A stretch of DNA of 64,000 bases from Halomonas gemina (GTDB lineage: Bacteria > Pseudomonadota > Gammaproteobacteria > Pseudomonadales > Halomonadaceae). Below are positions 45,332 to 54,798 of the stretch, in pieces. Every line of letters starts with the position of its first letter. Position 1 is the stretch's first letter. Location: NCBI RefSeq assembly GCF_023554995.1, contig NZ_JAMJPK010000004.1, positions 248,001-312,000 of the forward strand. The letters run 5' to 3'. Position numbers and translations under genes: made by a program. The notes under the pieces are model-generated. The model did no database searches. It worked only from the letters and a program-made list of their open reading frames with translations, and was not told the DNA's origin.

Positions 45332-46273
45332 ATGGCCAACTCCAATCCTGCACGCCCTGAGTCCTCCGGGCTTCAGGTCTCACCGCATTTCCTGCGCAAG
45401 CGTGAAATGGTAAATCAGTCTGCTCGCTATGTGCTTATGGCTGCAGCGGCTGTTTCCGTACTTGTCACCATCGGCATCGTGTATGTGCTGCTAAGCGAAG
45501 CCCTGGTGTTCTTTGAAGAAGTCTCTGTGTGGGAGTTTGTTTCAGGGACCAGCTGGACGCCGATGTTCTCCGTTCCGACTTTCGGGATCTGGCCGCTGCT
45601 GTCGGGCACAATCGTAGTGTCGGGTATCGCCCTGGCGGTGTCCATACCCTTCGGTCTGGTACTCTCGGTCTACCTGAGCGAATATGCACCCGATAATGTG
45701 CGGGAAACCGTCAAGCCGATACTGGAGCTTCTTGAGGGTGTCCCGACCGTGGTCTATGGTTATTTTGCTCTACTGCTTGTCACCCCGATGTTGCAGTTGT
45801 TTTTACCTGGTTTACCGGGTTTCAACATGTTAGCACCGGGTCTTGTGATGGGGATTATGATATTGCCCTACACCACCTCCCTCAGCGAAGACGCCATGCG
45901 GGCGGTACCCAATAGCATGCGTGAAGGTGCATATGCTTTGGGTTATAGCCGTTTTCATACGGCTACCAGAGTGGTTATTCCTGCGGCCATGTCAGGTATT
46001 ACTGCTGCCTTCATTTTGGCAATGTCTCGGGCAGTAGGAGAGACGATGGTAGTCGCCATCGCCGCAGGCCAGATGCCAAACTTTACTTTTAACCCCATGG
46101 AGGGAGCGGCCACCATCACTACCTTTATTGTGCAGGTCAGCTTGGGCGATGTCAGCCATGGCTCCATTGCCTATCTGTCCATCTTTGCGGCCGGTATGGT
46201 TCTGTTCCTGCTAACGCTGGTATTCAACCTGATCGGTTTCTTCCTGCGCAAACGCTACCGCCAGGCTTACTGA
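45332..46273 (+). CDS. pstC: phosphate ABC transporter permease PstC
   Basis: Inner-membrane subunit of the Pst importer, 313 residues with about six helices. The permease loop (PNSMREGAYALGYSRFHTAT) and PTVVYGYFALLLVTP are recognisable, as is AMSRAVGETMVVAIAAG. It ends seven bases before the pstA ATG. Confidence 0.94.
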   Translation: MANSNPARPESSGLQVSPHFLRKREMVNQSARYVLMAAAAVSVLVTIGIVYVLLSEALVFFEEVSVWEFVSGTSWTPMFSVPTFGIWPLLSGTIVVSGIALAVSIPFGLVLSVYLSEYAPDNVRETVKPILELLEGVPTVVYGYFALLLVTPMLQLFLPGLPGFNMLAPGLVMGIMILPYTTSLSEDAMRAVPNSMREGAYALGYSRFHTATRVVIPAAMSGITAAFILAMSRAVGETMVVAIAAGQMPNFTFNPMEGAATITTFIVQVSLGDVSHGSIAYLSIFAAGMVLFLLTLVFNLIGFFLRKRYRQAY

Positions 46274-46280
46274 GGTGACC

Positions 46281-47213
46281 ATGAATACACTCTCTGAGAA
46301 CGTCCTAAGCGGCATTGACTACGCCTCAATATCTCGAAAGAATCGTTCGCGGGATATCATTTTCGCGTCGCTGGGTATATTCGTCCTGTTTATCGCCATT
46401 ACCACGTTAGTCGCTTTGTTTTTGGATCTGGCTATGAGGGGGGCGCCACGATTGGCCGACCCTGATTTTTATACGTCGTTTCCGTCGCGAAGGCCCTTGG
46501 ATGCCGGGATTCTCTCTGCCTGGGTGGGCACGATTATGGTCATGGTGGTTACCGCGGTAGTAGCGGTTCCGCTAGGTGTTGCCGCAGGGTTATACTTAGA
46601 GGAATATGCGAAAAAAAATTGGTTTACCGATGTTATTGAGATCAACGTGTCCAACCTGGCAGGCGTTCCCTCCATTGTCTATGGTCTCCTCGCGCTTGGT
46701 CTATTCGTGCAGACTTTCGGGATGGGTGAAACAGTTCTGGTTGCGGGCCTGGTTCTGGCACTGCTGATCTTGCCGATCATTATCGTGTCGACGCGGGAGG
46801 CGATTCGCTCGATTCCCAGTGAATTGCGGGAAGCGGCCTATGGCCTGGGCGCCAACCAATGGCAGACCATGTCGATGTACATCATTCCCGCAGCCAAGCC
46901 TGGTATCATTACTGGTGCTATTGTCGGTCTTTCCCGGGCCATTGGCGAAACCGCCCCTATCATTACTATCGGCGCCCTGTCATTCATTGCATTCCTACCA
47001 CAATCACCGATTACCGGGGATTTTCCCTTCATCAGCTTTGAATGGCTGAACAGCGGGTTTACGGTAATGCCGATTCAGATGTTTGGCTGGGTCTCCAGGC
47101 CACAAGCTGACTTTCAGATTACAGCCGCAGCGGCGGGTGTTGTATTGATTATCATGACCTTGGCGATGAATGCGCTAGCTATTTACATACGATATCGGGC
47201 TCGTAAGTCCTGA
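46281..47213 (+). CDS. pstA: phosphate ABC transporter permease PstA
   Basis: Second inner-membrane subunit, 310 residues with about six helices. Key blocks: AGVPSIVYGLLALGLFV, PSELREAAYGLGANQWQT and LSRAIGETAPIITIGALSF. ATG chosen because TGAGGTGA precedes it; a GTG two codons upstream is possible. The gene is AT-richer than the flanking chromosome. Confidence 0.94.
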   Translation: MNTLSENVLSGIDYASISRKNRSRDIIFASLGIFVLFIAITTLVALFLDLAMRGAPRLADPDFYTSFPSRRPLDAGILSAWVGTIMVMVVTAVVAVPLGVAAGLYLEEYAKKNWFTDVIEINVSNLAGVPSIVYGLLALGLFVQTFGMGETVLVAGLVLALLILPIIIVSTREAIRSIPSELREAAYGLGANQWQTMSMYIIPAAKPGIITGAIVGLSRAIGETAPIITIGALSFIAFLPQSPITGDFPFISFEWLNSGFTVMPIQMFGWVSRPQADFQITAAAAGVVLIIMTLAMNALAIYIRYRARKS

Positions 47214-47276
47214 TTGAATGGTTGTTTTAGTATTCGGCAAAGCCGGCTATTTGAAAGTGTTTAAAAGAGGCAGCCC

Positions 47277-48143
47277 ATGAGTGCGAATGAGATGGCAGAA
47301 AACCGGATCGGTCAGCCTGCTAAAATGAGAGCACAGTCGGAAAGGCCGAGTGAAACTCGCGAACACTGGTATCTTGAGCCAGAAGGTACATTGCGTGCCC
47401 GTGTCTCCAATCTTAAATTTTGGTATGGGGATGGTACTCAAGCTATCGATGATGTAAGCATGCCTCTGGTCGACAAGCAAGTAACGGCGTTGATTGGCCC
47501 TTCAGGGTGTGGTAAGAGCACCTTTCTGCGCTGTTTTAATCGTATGCACGACCTGTACCAAGGAGTAAAATACTCAGGCTCTATCAAGCTGTTGCCGGAA
47601 GATGAAAACCTGATTGATCTGGATCCGAATATTGTCCGGATGCGGGTTGGCATGGTGTTTCAGAAACCGAACCCATTTCCCAAGTCGATCTATGAAAACG
47701 TGATTGCCGGACTTAAAATTCGCGGCATTAGCAAGCGAGGTGTGCTCGATGAAATTGTCGAGACATCGTTGCGACAGGCAGCCTTGTGGGATGAAGTCAA
47801 GGATCGACTTGATCAGCCCGCACTGAGCATGTCCGGTGGCCAACAACAGCGGCTTTGTATTGCGCGGGCATTAGCGGTTCAGCCTGAGATACTTCTTCTG
47901 GATGAGCCGACCTCTGCACTGGATCCGATTGCTACGGCAAAAATTGAAGATCTGATCAATCAGCTTAGCGGTAAGGTCACGGTGCTGATTGTGACGCATA
48001 ATATGCAGCAGGCAGCTCGTATTTCGAATTATACGTCTTATATGTATCTGGGTAAATTGATTGAATATAATGAAACTGATTCTTTGTTTACTAGGCCTAT
48101 GTGCCAGCGCACGGAAGATTACATAACGGGTCGCTTTGGTTGA
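47277..48143 (+). CDS. pstB: phosphate ABC transporter ATP-binding protein PstB
   Basis: ATPase of the Pst importer, 288 residues. Walker [11 protein letters not shown]-loop [15 protein letters not shown], signature [18 protein letters not shown], Walker [14 protein letters not shown] and switch THNMQQA are intact. An N-terminal extension of about 40 residues precedes the ABC domain. Start supported by GAGG. Clear AT-rich codon choice (TTG, ATT, GAT). Confidence 0.95.
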   Translation: MSANEMAENRIGQPAKMRAQSERPSETREHWYLEPEGTLRARVSNLKFWYGDGTQAIDDVSMPLVDKQVTALIGPSGCGKSTFLRCFNRMHDLYQGVKYSGSIKLLPEDENLIDLDPNIVRMRVGMVFQKPNPFPKSIYENVIAGLKIRGISKRGVLDEIVETSLRQAALWDEVKDRLDQPALSMSGGQQQRLCIARALAVQPEILLLDEPTSALDPIATAKIEDLINQLSGKVTVLIVTHNMQQAARISNYTSYMYLGKLIEYNETDSLFTRPMCQRTEDYITGRFG

Positions 48144-48183
48144 GCGGAGTTTATCTTTTAGCAATATTATTTGGTGATCTATT

Positions 48184-48915
48184 ATGTCTACAAGTCGCGA
48201 AGATCATTTGCATCACATTTCACAGCAGTTTAATTCAGATCTAAGCAAGCTTCGCACTAATTTTTTGACAATGGGGGGCATGGTCGAAAATCAGATTGTA
48301 AAGGCAATGGAGGCGCTCGAAAATCACGATTATGAGTTGGCCGAAGAAACTCGTCTCAAAGACAAGGAAGTTGATCAGCTTGAAATTCTGATTGATGAGG
48401 AGGCCAGTCGGATATTCGCCAAAAGGCAACCAGCCGCAAGCGATTTGCGGTTGGTGATTTCGGTTTTAAAGATGGTATCGGATCTCGAGCGCATTGGTGA
48501 TGAAGCTAAAAAAATTGCTAAATTTGTTTTTTCTGATTTTGATGAAAGCGGTAATCTCGTTTCGACGCCCAGAGGTTATGTCGAAGCCCGCTATATTGCG
48601 AAGCATGTTACCTCGATGGTTCGAGATGCTCTTGACTCATTTTCTCGGTTCGATACCCAGATGGCATTGCGGGTGATGAAAGAAGACAAGCGCGTTGATG
48701 AAGAATACAAAGTTGCCGCACGCTCATTGGCTACCGTCATGATGGAAGATCCACGCAATATTACCAGTTGTCTCTCCATCATGTGGGTTCTCCGGGCCTT
48801 GGAAAGGATCGGTGATCACGCTTGTAATGTTGCCGAGCATGTTATCTACATGGTGGAAGGGCAAGATGTGCGTCACACGCCGATGGAAAAGGCGGAGAAA
48901 GTTGTGCGTCGCTGA
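48184..48915 (+). CDS. phoU: phosphate signalling protein PhoU
   Basis: Negative regulator linking Pst to PhoR/PhoB. The 243-residue protein has two three-helix PhoU repeats with their metal-binding acidic motifs (KDKEVDQLEILIDEEA and KEDKRVDEEYKVA region), plus RIGDEAKKIA and RIGDHACNVAEH. The ATG is the first of the frame. This is one of the most AT-rich genes of the window. Confidence 0.95.
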   Translation: MSTSREDHLHHISQQFNSDLSKLRTNFLTMGGMVENQIVKAMEALENHDYELAEETRLKDKEVDQLEILIDEEASRIFAKRQPAASDLRLVISVLKMVSDLERIGDEAKKIAKFVFSDFDESGNLVSTPRGYVEARYIAKHVTSMVRDALDSFSRFDTQMALRVMKEDKRVDEEYKVAARSLATVMMEDPRNITSCLSIMWVLRALERIGDHACNVAEHVIYMVEGQDVRHTPMEKAEKVVRR

Positions 48916-49007
48916 CTCTAACCATTATTTCCAACCCTTCTACCGAGAAGGCCGAGTGATTACATCACTGCATGCCATGGCCGAGTTACATGTTCAAGTC
49001 CATTACC

Positions 49008-49040
49008 GACGGGGAAGCCAAGGCTTCCCCGTCTCTTGTT
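49008..49040 (+). terminator. rho-independent terminator after phoU
   Basis: Perfect stem GACGGGGAAGCC / GGCTTCCCCGTC with a two-base spacer, followed by TCTTGTTT. Ends the pst operon before the arsenic promoter. Confidence 0.85.
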
Positions 49041-49055
49041 TGGATTGTCACAAGG

Positions 49056-49104
49056 TTGACACCTCTGCACTTTATATATGATATTTCGTATATTAAGGAG
49101 ACGA
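49056..49104 (+). promoter_or_regulatory. arsenic operon promoter with overlapping AT-rich operator candidate
   Basis: TTGACA at 49056-49061, and a -10 candidate within TATATGATAT (49075-49084), spacing 15 to 17. It overlaps an imperfect inverted repeat ATATATGATATTTCGTATAT (49074-49093), a plausible ArsR operator, followed by the ribosome site AAGGAG just before arsC. Confidence 0.6.
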
Positions 49105-49108
49105 TGCC

Positions 49109-49534
49109 ATGGCCAAGCAGCGCGTGCTTTTCCTCTGTAATGCCAATTCCGCCCGCTCACTGATGGGTGAAGCACTGCTTCGCCATATGGCATGGGAGCG
49201 TTATGACGCCTTCAGCGCCGGCAGCGAGCCAGATGCCCCCCATGCCATGACACTGGCGGCGCTGGAGAAGCACGGCATCGCCACCGAGGGGTTGGCCAGC
49301 AAGTCGCTGGACGACTTCGCTGGAGAACATTTCAACGCCGTCATCGTGCTTTGTGACAAGGCCCAGCAGGCGTGTCGCGACTGGCAAGGCAGCAGTGACG
49401 AGCATCTCTACTGGGATATTCGCGACCCACGCCTGATCGAGCGCCGGAATGCCTATGAGCAGGCACTGGCCGAGATTCGCCAGCGCCTCTCGCTGTGGCT
49501 GCAGATCAAGGCGCGGGACGATATCCAGCGCTAA
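49109..49534 (+). CDS. arsC: thioredoxin-coupled arsenate reductase
   Basis: Reduces arsenate to arsenite; low-molecular-weight tyrosine phosphatase fold, 141 residues. The P-loop is CNANSARS with Cys10 and Arg16. Two further cysteines, Cys82 and Cys89 (LCDKAQQACRD), sit at the same positions as in the S. aureus enzyme, which uses a Cys10/82/89 disulfide cascade and thioredoxin. That positional match supports arsenate reduction over a plain phosphatase. First gene after the arsenic promoter. Confidence 0.88.
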   Translation: MAKQRVLFLCNANSARSLMGEALLRHMAWERYDAFSAGSEPDAPHAMTLAALEKHGIATEGLASKSLDDFAGEHFNAVIVLCDKAQQACRDWQGSSDEHLYWDIRDPRLIERRNAYEQALAEIRQRLSLWLQIKARDDIQR

Positions 49535-49563
49535 TCACGTAACGACGCAACACGAGGATCCCC

Positions 49564-50595
49564 ATGACAGTACGTATCGGTATCAACGGCTTCGGTCGCA
49601 TTGGGCGGCTGGCCCTGCGCAGCCTCTGGCCCCGGGTCGAGGCCGGCGAGGTCGAGATCGCGCGCATCAACGACCCCGGCGGCGACACCGCCACCTTCGC
49701 TCATCTGACCGAGTTCGATTCCGTCCACGGCCACTGGTCGCCGGGAAATGGCATCGCCGCTGAGGACGAGGTGCTCACCATCGACGACCGTCGTATCACC
49801 TTCAGCGCCAATCGCGGTTTTGACGAGAGCGACTGGTCGGCGTGCGACGTGCTGATCGAGGCCTCGGGAGTGGTCAAGAAGAGCGAGCAGCTCGCGCCCT
49901 ACTTCGATCAGGGCGTGGCGCGGGTGGTGGTCACGGCACCGCTCAAGGATGCCGACGTGCTCAATGTGGTGGTCGGCGTCAACGACGACAAGTACGACCC
50001 CGACGTCCATCGCATCGTCACCGCGGCGAGTTGCACCACCAACTGCCTGGCGCCGGTGATCAAGGTGATCCACGAGACCTACGGAATCCGCCACGGCTCG
50101 ATGACCACGGTGCACGATATCACCAACACCCAAGTCATCCTCGACGCCCCTCACAAGGATCTCAGGCGCGCGCGGGCCTGCGGCATGAGCCTGATTCCCA
50201 CCACCACCGGCTCGGCCAAGGCGATCACCGAGATCTTCCCCGAGCTCACCGGCAAGCTCAACGGCCACGCCGTGCGGGTGCCGCTGGCCAACGCCTCGCT
50301 GACCGACATGGTCTTCGAGCTGGAACGCGAGGTGACGGTGGAGGAGGTCAATGCGGCGCTCCAGGCCGCCGCCGAGGGCGAGCTCGCCGGCATCCTGGGG
50401 TACGAGGAGCGCCCGCTGGTCTCCATCGACTACCGCACCGACCCGCGCAGCTCGATCATCGATGCCCTCTCGACCATGGTGATCAACGGTACTCAGCTCA
50501 AGCTCTACGCCTGGTATGACAACGAGTGGGGCTACGCCAATCGCACCGCCGAGCTGGCCCTGCAGGTGGGAGGCGAGCAGGTGAGTCGTGGCTGA
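49564..50595 (+). CDS. ArsJ-associated glyceraldehyde-3-phosphate dehydrogenase
   Basis: GAPDH paralogue that in known ArsJ systems uses arsenate in place of phosphate and gives 1-arseno-3-phosphoglycerate. The 343-residue protein starts [18 protein letters not shown] (NAD site), has the catalytic Cys in [12 protein letters not shown] and the C-terminal [11 protein letters not shown]. It overlaps arsJ by eight bases. The neighbour, rather than the sequence itself, points to arsenate rather than glycolysis. Confidence 0.92.
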   Translation: MTVRIGINGFGRIGRLALRSLWPRVEAGEVEIARINDPGGDTATFAHLTEFDSVHGHWSPGNGIAAEDEVLTIDDRRITFSANRGFDESDWSACDVLIEASGVVKKSEQLAPYFDQGVARVVVTAPLKDADVLNVVVGVNDDKYDPDVHRIVTAASCTTNCLAPVIKVIHETYGIRHGSMTTVHDITNTQVILDAPHKDLRRARACGMSLIPTTTGSAKAITEIFPELTGKLNGHAVRVPLANASLTDMVFELEREVTVEEVNAALQAAAEGELAGILGYEERPLVSIDYRTDPRSSIIDALSTMVINGTQLKLYAWYDNEWGYANRTAELALQVGGEQVSRG

Positions 50596-51820
50596 GGCGA
50601 TGTCGCTGGCGGAGAGGATCAAGCAGCTTCCCTTCGAGGTGCGCCAGTACCTGCTGATCACCGGCAACTACTGGGCCTTCACCCTCACCGACGGCGCCCT
50701 GCGCATGCTGGTGGTGCTGCACTTCCACCAGTTGGGCTACTCGCCACTGGAAGTGGCCATGCTGTTCCTCTTCTACGAGGCCTTCGGCGTGGTGACCAAC
50801 CTGGTAGGGGGCTGGCTGGGGGCCCGGCTGGGGCTCAACCGCACCATGAACGTTGGCCTCGGCCTGCAGATCGTGGCGTTGGCGATGCTGATGGTGCCGT
50901 CGGCGGCACTCACCGTGCCCTGGGTGATGGCGGCCCAGGCGCTCTCGGGCATCGCCAAGGACCTCAACAAGATGAGCGCCAAGAGCGCGGTCAAGGTGCT
51001 GGTGCCCAGGGACAGCCCCACGGCTCAGAGCTCGCTCTACCGCTGGGTGGCGATCCTGACCGGTTCCAAGAACGCCTTGAAGGGGGCGGGGTTCTTTCTC
51101 GGCGGGGTGCTGTTGACGCTGATCGGCTTTCAGGGCGCGGTTGGCCTCATGGCGTTGATGCTCATCGGGGTGCTGTCGCTGTCGCTGGTTCGCCTCAAGG
51201 CCGACCTGGGGCGCCAGAAGCGCAAGCCGAAGTTCACCGAGGTGTTCTCCAAGTCGCGTGCCATCAATGTGCTCTCGGCGGCGCGGCTGTGCCTGTTCGC
51301 CTCGCGCGATGTCTGGTTCGTGGTGGCCCTGCCGGTGTTCCTCTACGACCAGCATGGCTGGAGCCACTGGACGGTGGGCGGCCTGCTGGCCGTGTGGGTG
51401 ATCGGCTACGGCGGCGTGCAGACCCAGGCGCCGCGCCTCACCGGCCTGGTCAAGGGCGGCGCGCGGGGCATTACCGCCTTCTGGGCCCTGGCGCTTGCCG
51501 GCCTGCCGGCACTGCTGGCCTTGCTGCCCCTGGCCGAGGTGGGCTGGCTGGTGGCGGGCCTGTTGGCCTTCGGCGTGCTGTTCGCCATCAACTCCAGCTG
51601 GCACAGCTACCTGATCGTCCACTACGCCCGCGCCGACGGGGTCTCCATGGACGTGGGCTTCTACTACATGGCCAACGCCATGGGGCGCCTGCTGGGCACC
51701 CTGCTCTCCGGCTGGGTCTACCAGGTGTATGGACTGGCCGCCTGCCTGTGGATCTCGGCGGCGCTGGTGGCAGCGAGCGCCTTGATGGCCCTGGCGCTGC
51801 CGCGGGAGGCCACGGGGTAA
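50588..51820 (+). CDS. arsJ: organoarsenical efflux MFS transporter ArsJ
   Basis: Exports 1-arseno-3-phosphoglycerate, which then breaks down outside the cytosol, so arsenate is removed without reduction. The 410-residue protein has about 12 helices and ArsJ-type blocks [38 protein letters not shown] and [18 protein letters not shown] at 50588 overlaps the GAPDH stop; an ATG at 50600 with GAGG upstream is an alternative. Confidence 0.93.
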   Translation: MAEAMSLAERIKQLPFEVRQYLLITGNYWAFTLTDGALRMLVVLHFHQLGYSPLEVAMLFLFYEAFGVVTNLVGGWLGARLGLNRTMNVGLGLQIVALAMLMVPSAALTVPWVMAAQALSGIAKDLNKMSAKSAVKVLVPRDSPTAQSSLYRWVAILTGSKNALKGAGFFLGGVLLTLIGFQGAVGLMALMLIGVLSLSLVRLKADLGRQKRKPKFTEVFSKSRAINVLSAARLCLFASRDVWFVVALPVFLYDQHGWSHWTVGGLLAVWVIGYGGVQTQAPRLTGLVKGGARGITAFWALALAGLPALLALLPLAEVGWLVAGLLAFGVLFAINSSWHSYLIVHYARADGVSMDVGFYYMANAMGRLLGTLLSGWVYQVYGLAACLWISAALVAASALMALALPREATG

Positions 51821-51827
51821 TGAGACA

Positions 51828-52985
51828 GTGAGCGGCAGGCATCCCCAACTCGGGTTGACCCTGACGCTGGGGACCTCCCAGACCCTGGCCTGGGCCTCGA
51901 GCTACTACCTGCCGGCGATCCTGGCGGTGCCCATGGCGGTTGAGCTGGGCGTCTCGAGCGTCTGGGTGTTTGGTGCCTTCTCGTTGGCCCTGGTGATCTC
52001 GGCGGCCCTGGGGCCCTTCGTGGGGCGCTGCATCGACCGGCGGGGCGGGCGCGACATGCTGGTGGCCTCCAACCTGGTACTGGCCGCGGGGCTGGGGCTG
52101 ATGGCCCTGGCCCAGGGCATGCCGAGCCTGCTGCTGGCTTGGGTGATCACCGGTATCGGCATGGCGATGGGGCTCTACGATGCGGCCTTTGCCACCCTGG
52201 GACGCCTATTGGGGCGCCAGGCCCGGGCCTCGATTACCGGCGTCACCCTGATCGCCGGATTCGCCAGCACCATCGGCTGGCCGCTCACCACCTGGCTCGA
52301 CGCCGAGCTGGGCTGGCGCGCTACCTGCCTGGTATGGGCGGGGCTGCATCTGGTGCTGGGCCTGCCGCTCAACTGGCGCCTGCCGCAGGCGGGCTCGCTG
52401 GAGGCGCTGGAGAGAGATCAGGGTGACACGCCGCCACCGCCCGCCAGGCCCCGCCTGGCCATGGGGCTGCTGGCCTTCGTGTTCGCGGCCGGCTGGTTCG
52501 TCTCCACGGCCATGGCGGCTCACCTGCCGAGGCTGCTGCAGGAGACGGGCGCTTCCCTGACGGCCGCAGTGGCGGCGGCCGCCCTGGTGGGCCCGGCCCA
52601 GGTGGCGGCACGCCTGGGCGAGTTCGCCCTGTTGCGTCACCTGCATCCGCTGGTCTCGGCGCGTCTGGCAACGATCCTGCACCCCCTGGGTGCCGGCCTG
52701 CTGACGCTGGTCGGTCTTCCGGCGGCGGGCTTTGCGATACTTCACGGGGCCGGCAACGGCATGCTGACCATCGCCTCCGGCACGCTGCCACTGACGCTTT
52801 TCGGGCCACGGGGATTCGGGCGTCGTCAGGGGCTGATCATCGCCCCGGCCAGGATCCTGCAGGCCGGTTCACCCCTGTTGTTCGGCCTGCTGCTCGAGGC
52901 CTTCGGCGGCGCGGCGCTGTGGCTCACCTCGGGATTGATGCTGGCCGCCTTCCTGGCCCTGCTGGCGATTCGTCGGCCGGCCTGA
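51828..52985 (+). CDS. MFS transporter in the arsenic cluster
   Basis: Membrane transporter of 385 residues with about 12 helices, starting at GTG seven bases after arsJ. Family features: LTLGTSQTLAWASSYYLPAIL, a loop 2-3 motif GRCIDRRGGRDMLV and GPRGFGRRQGLIIAPARILQ. The substrate is unknown; the position between arsJ and arsR suggests an arsenical, possibly arsenite as reported for ArsK-type MFS pumps, but no such identity is shown by the sequence. Confidence 0.82.
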   Translation: MSGRHPQLGLTLTLGTSQTLAWASSYYLPAILAVPMAVELGVSSVWVFGAFSLALVISAALGPFVGRCIDRRGGRDMLVASNLVLAAGLGLMALAQGMPSLLLAWVITGIGMAMGLYDAAFATLGRLLGRQARASITGVTLIAGFASTIGWPLTTWLDAELGWRATCLVWAGLHLVLGLPLNWRLPQAGSLEALERDQGDTPPPPARPRLAMGLLAFVFAAGWFVSTAMAAHLPRLLQETGASLTAAVAAAALVGPAQVAARLGEFALLRHLHPLVSARLATILHPLGAGLLTLVGLPAAGFAILHGAGNGMLTIASGTLPLTLFGPRGFGRRQGLIIAPARILQAGSPLLFGLLLEAFGGAALWLTSGLMLAAFLALLAIRRPA

Positions 52986-53068
52986 CGTCCTGCGACGCCT
53001 GGCCGCTGTCGACAGGCGGTGCTATGGCGTAGCATATAGATTGGTTCTTATCATGAAGGATTTCTGCC

Positions 53069-53422
53069 TTGATATCGCTTGACCCTGCTCGACTGTTCAA
53101 GTGCCTGGGCGACGAGACTCGCCTGATGCTGACGCTGCTGATATGTCGCGAAGGTGAGCTGTGCGTCTGCGAGATGACCCATGCGCTGGAGGAGTCCCAG
53201 CCCAAGGTGTCGCGCCACCTGGCGCAGCTGCGTAACTGCGGCCTGCTCAGCGACCGGCGTGATAGCCAGTGGGTCTATTATCGCCTCTCCGATGCGGTGC
53301 CGGACTGGGTCGGTGAGGTGCTGCGGGTGGCCGAACAGGGTGAGGACGAGCGCCTGGCCCTGTTGCAGAATCGCCTCGCCGGCATGGGCAACCGCCCCGA
53401 CCGTCGCCTGGCGATGTGTTGA
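53069..53422 (+). CDS. arsR: ArsR-family arsenic-responsive repressor
   Basis: Winged-helix metalloregulator of 117 residues. The arsenite-binding motif ELCVCEM puts Cys32 and Cys34 exactly as in E. coli ArsR. The recognition helix is SQPKVSRHLAQLRNCGLL, and a final Cys (LAMC) ends the protein. The TTG start is preceded by AAGGA; no in-frame ATG lies nearby. It is the last gene of the cluster. Confidence 0.93.
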   Translation: MISLDPARLFKCLGDETRLMLTLLICREGELCVCEMTHALEESQPKVSRHLAQLRNCGLLSDRRDSQWVYYRLSDAVPDWVGEVLRVAEQGEDERLALLQNRLAGMGNRPDRRLAMC

Positions 53423-53538
53423 GCATTTACCTCGGCCATTTTCGACTAGCCTTGAAGCAAACTGCTGGATGCTTTCAGGAGCGGCACTCGTGTCATCGCG
53501 CTTCTGGAGCGTCATCGCCTCTGCCGGAGCCTTCATAA

Positions 53539-54480
53539 GTGGAATTCAAGGATTACTACCAGGTGCTCGGGGTGGAGAAGAGCGCGACCACCGAGGAGAT
53601 CAAGAAGGCCTACCGCAAGCTGGCGCGGAAGTTTCATCCCGACGTCAGCAAAGAGGCCGAAGCCGAACAGCGCATGCAGGAGATCAACGAGGCCAAGGCG
53701 GTGCTGTCCGATCCCGAGAAGCGCCTCGCCTATGACCAGCTGGCCCAGCAGTATCGGTCGGGCCAGGATTTCCAGCCGCCGCCGGACTGGGATGCGGGCT
53801 TCGAGTTCAGCGGTCGTGGTTTCGAGGAAGCCGACCTCGGCGAGTTCAGTGACTTCTTCGCCAACCTCTTCGGCCAGGCCGGCAGGGCAGCAGGAGGGAG
53901 ACGCGGCTACCAGCGGCGTGGCGAGGATCGTCATGCGAAGGTCGTCATCGACCTCGAGGATGCCTACCGCGGCGCGACCCGGGGGATCACCCTGCAAGTG
54001 CCCCAGGTCGACGCACAAGGGCGCGTGGTCTCCCGGGAGCACACCCTCAACGTGCGCATACCCAAGGGCATCAAGGCAGGCCAGCATATCCGCCTGACGG
54101 GGCAGGGCGGCCCCGGTGTCGGTGGTGGCCAGGCGGGTGACCTCTATCTGGAGATCCACTTCACGCCCGACCCGCGTTATCGGATCGAGGAGCGGGACGT
54201 GTATCAAAGGGTGCCGGTGACACCCTGGGAGGCCGCCCTGGGAGCCAGCATCGAGACTCCGACACCCTCCGGGCCGGTGAAGCTCAAGGTACCCGCCGGG
54301 TCACAGACCGGTCGCCGCTTGCGCCTGAAGGGACGTGGTATCCCGGGGCCGGAGCCGGGGGATCTCTACGTGGAGCTCGAGGTGGTGCTGCCCCCGGCCG
54401 ATACCGACAGGGCGAGGGAGCTCTATGAGACCATGGCGCAGGAGCTCGCTTTCGATCCGCGCCAACGACGGGGAGGCTAG
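53539..54480 (+). CDS. cbpA: DnaJ-family co-chaperone CbpA
   Basis: Curved-DNA-binding J-domain co-chaperone for DnaK. The 313-residue protein has the J domain at residues 5-70 with the HPD tripeptide (KFHPDVSKEAE), a Gly/Phe-rich region (FGQAGRAAGGRRG) and two beta-rich C-terminal domains, without the DnaJ zinc finger. GTG start with GGAG upstream. It is followed three bases later by its modulator. Confidence 0.93.
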   Translation: MEFKDYYQVLGVEKSATTEEIKKAYRKLARKFHPDVSKEAEAEQRMQEINEAKAVLSDPEKRLAYDQLAQQYRSGQDFQPPPDWDAGFEFSGRGFEEADLGEFSDFFANLFGQAGRAAGGRRGYQRRGEDRHAKVVIDLEDAYRGATRGITLQVPQVDAQGRVVSREHTLNVRIPKGIKAGQHIRLTGQGGPGVGGGQAGDLYLEIHFTPDPRYRIEERDVYQRVPVTPWEAALGASIETPTPSGPVKLKVPAGSQTGRRLRLKGRGIPGPEPGDLYVELEVVLPPADTDRARELYETMAQELAFDPRQRRGG

Positions 54481-54483
54481 GCC

Positions 54484-54798
54484 ATGGCACAGCAGCGTAT
54501 CGCCAGCGGCGAATTGATCGACGAAGCGACTCTGACGCTCGAGGAATTGGCCCGCGCCTGCTCGGTGGAGCCCGATTGGGTCGTCGAGCGCATCGAGAGC
54601 GGCCTGCTGGCCGATGGTTCGCCCTACGTGGCGAGCTGGCGCTTCACCAGCCGTGACCTGACTCGTGCCCGACGGCTGTGTCAGCTGGAGCGCGACTTCG
54701 AAGCGGTGCCCGAGCTTGCCGCCCTGGCGACCGACCTGATCGAGGAGAACCAGCGCCTCAGGGATCGGTTACGAGCCGCTGGGCTGCGCGACGATTAG
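54484..54798 (+). CDS. cbpM: chaperone modulator CbpM
   Basis: Binds the CbpA J domain and blocks it. The 104-residue protein has a MerR-like fold and a C-terminal helix (ELAALATDLIEENQRLRDRLRAAG). ATG three bases after cbpA. Its end overlaps the convergent cation transporter gene by four bases. Confidence 0.9.
   Translation: MAQQRIASGELIDEATLTLEELARACSVEPDWVVERIESGLLADGSPYVASWRFTSRDLTRARRLCQLERDFEAVPELAALATDLIEENQRLRDRLRAAGLRDD

Noticed and set aside
53423-53538. Possible heat-shock (sigma32) promoter before cbpA, from a CTTGAAG motif
   Set aside because: No CCCCAT-type -10 element at a suitable distance.
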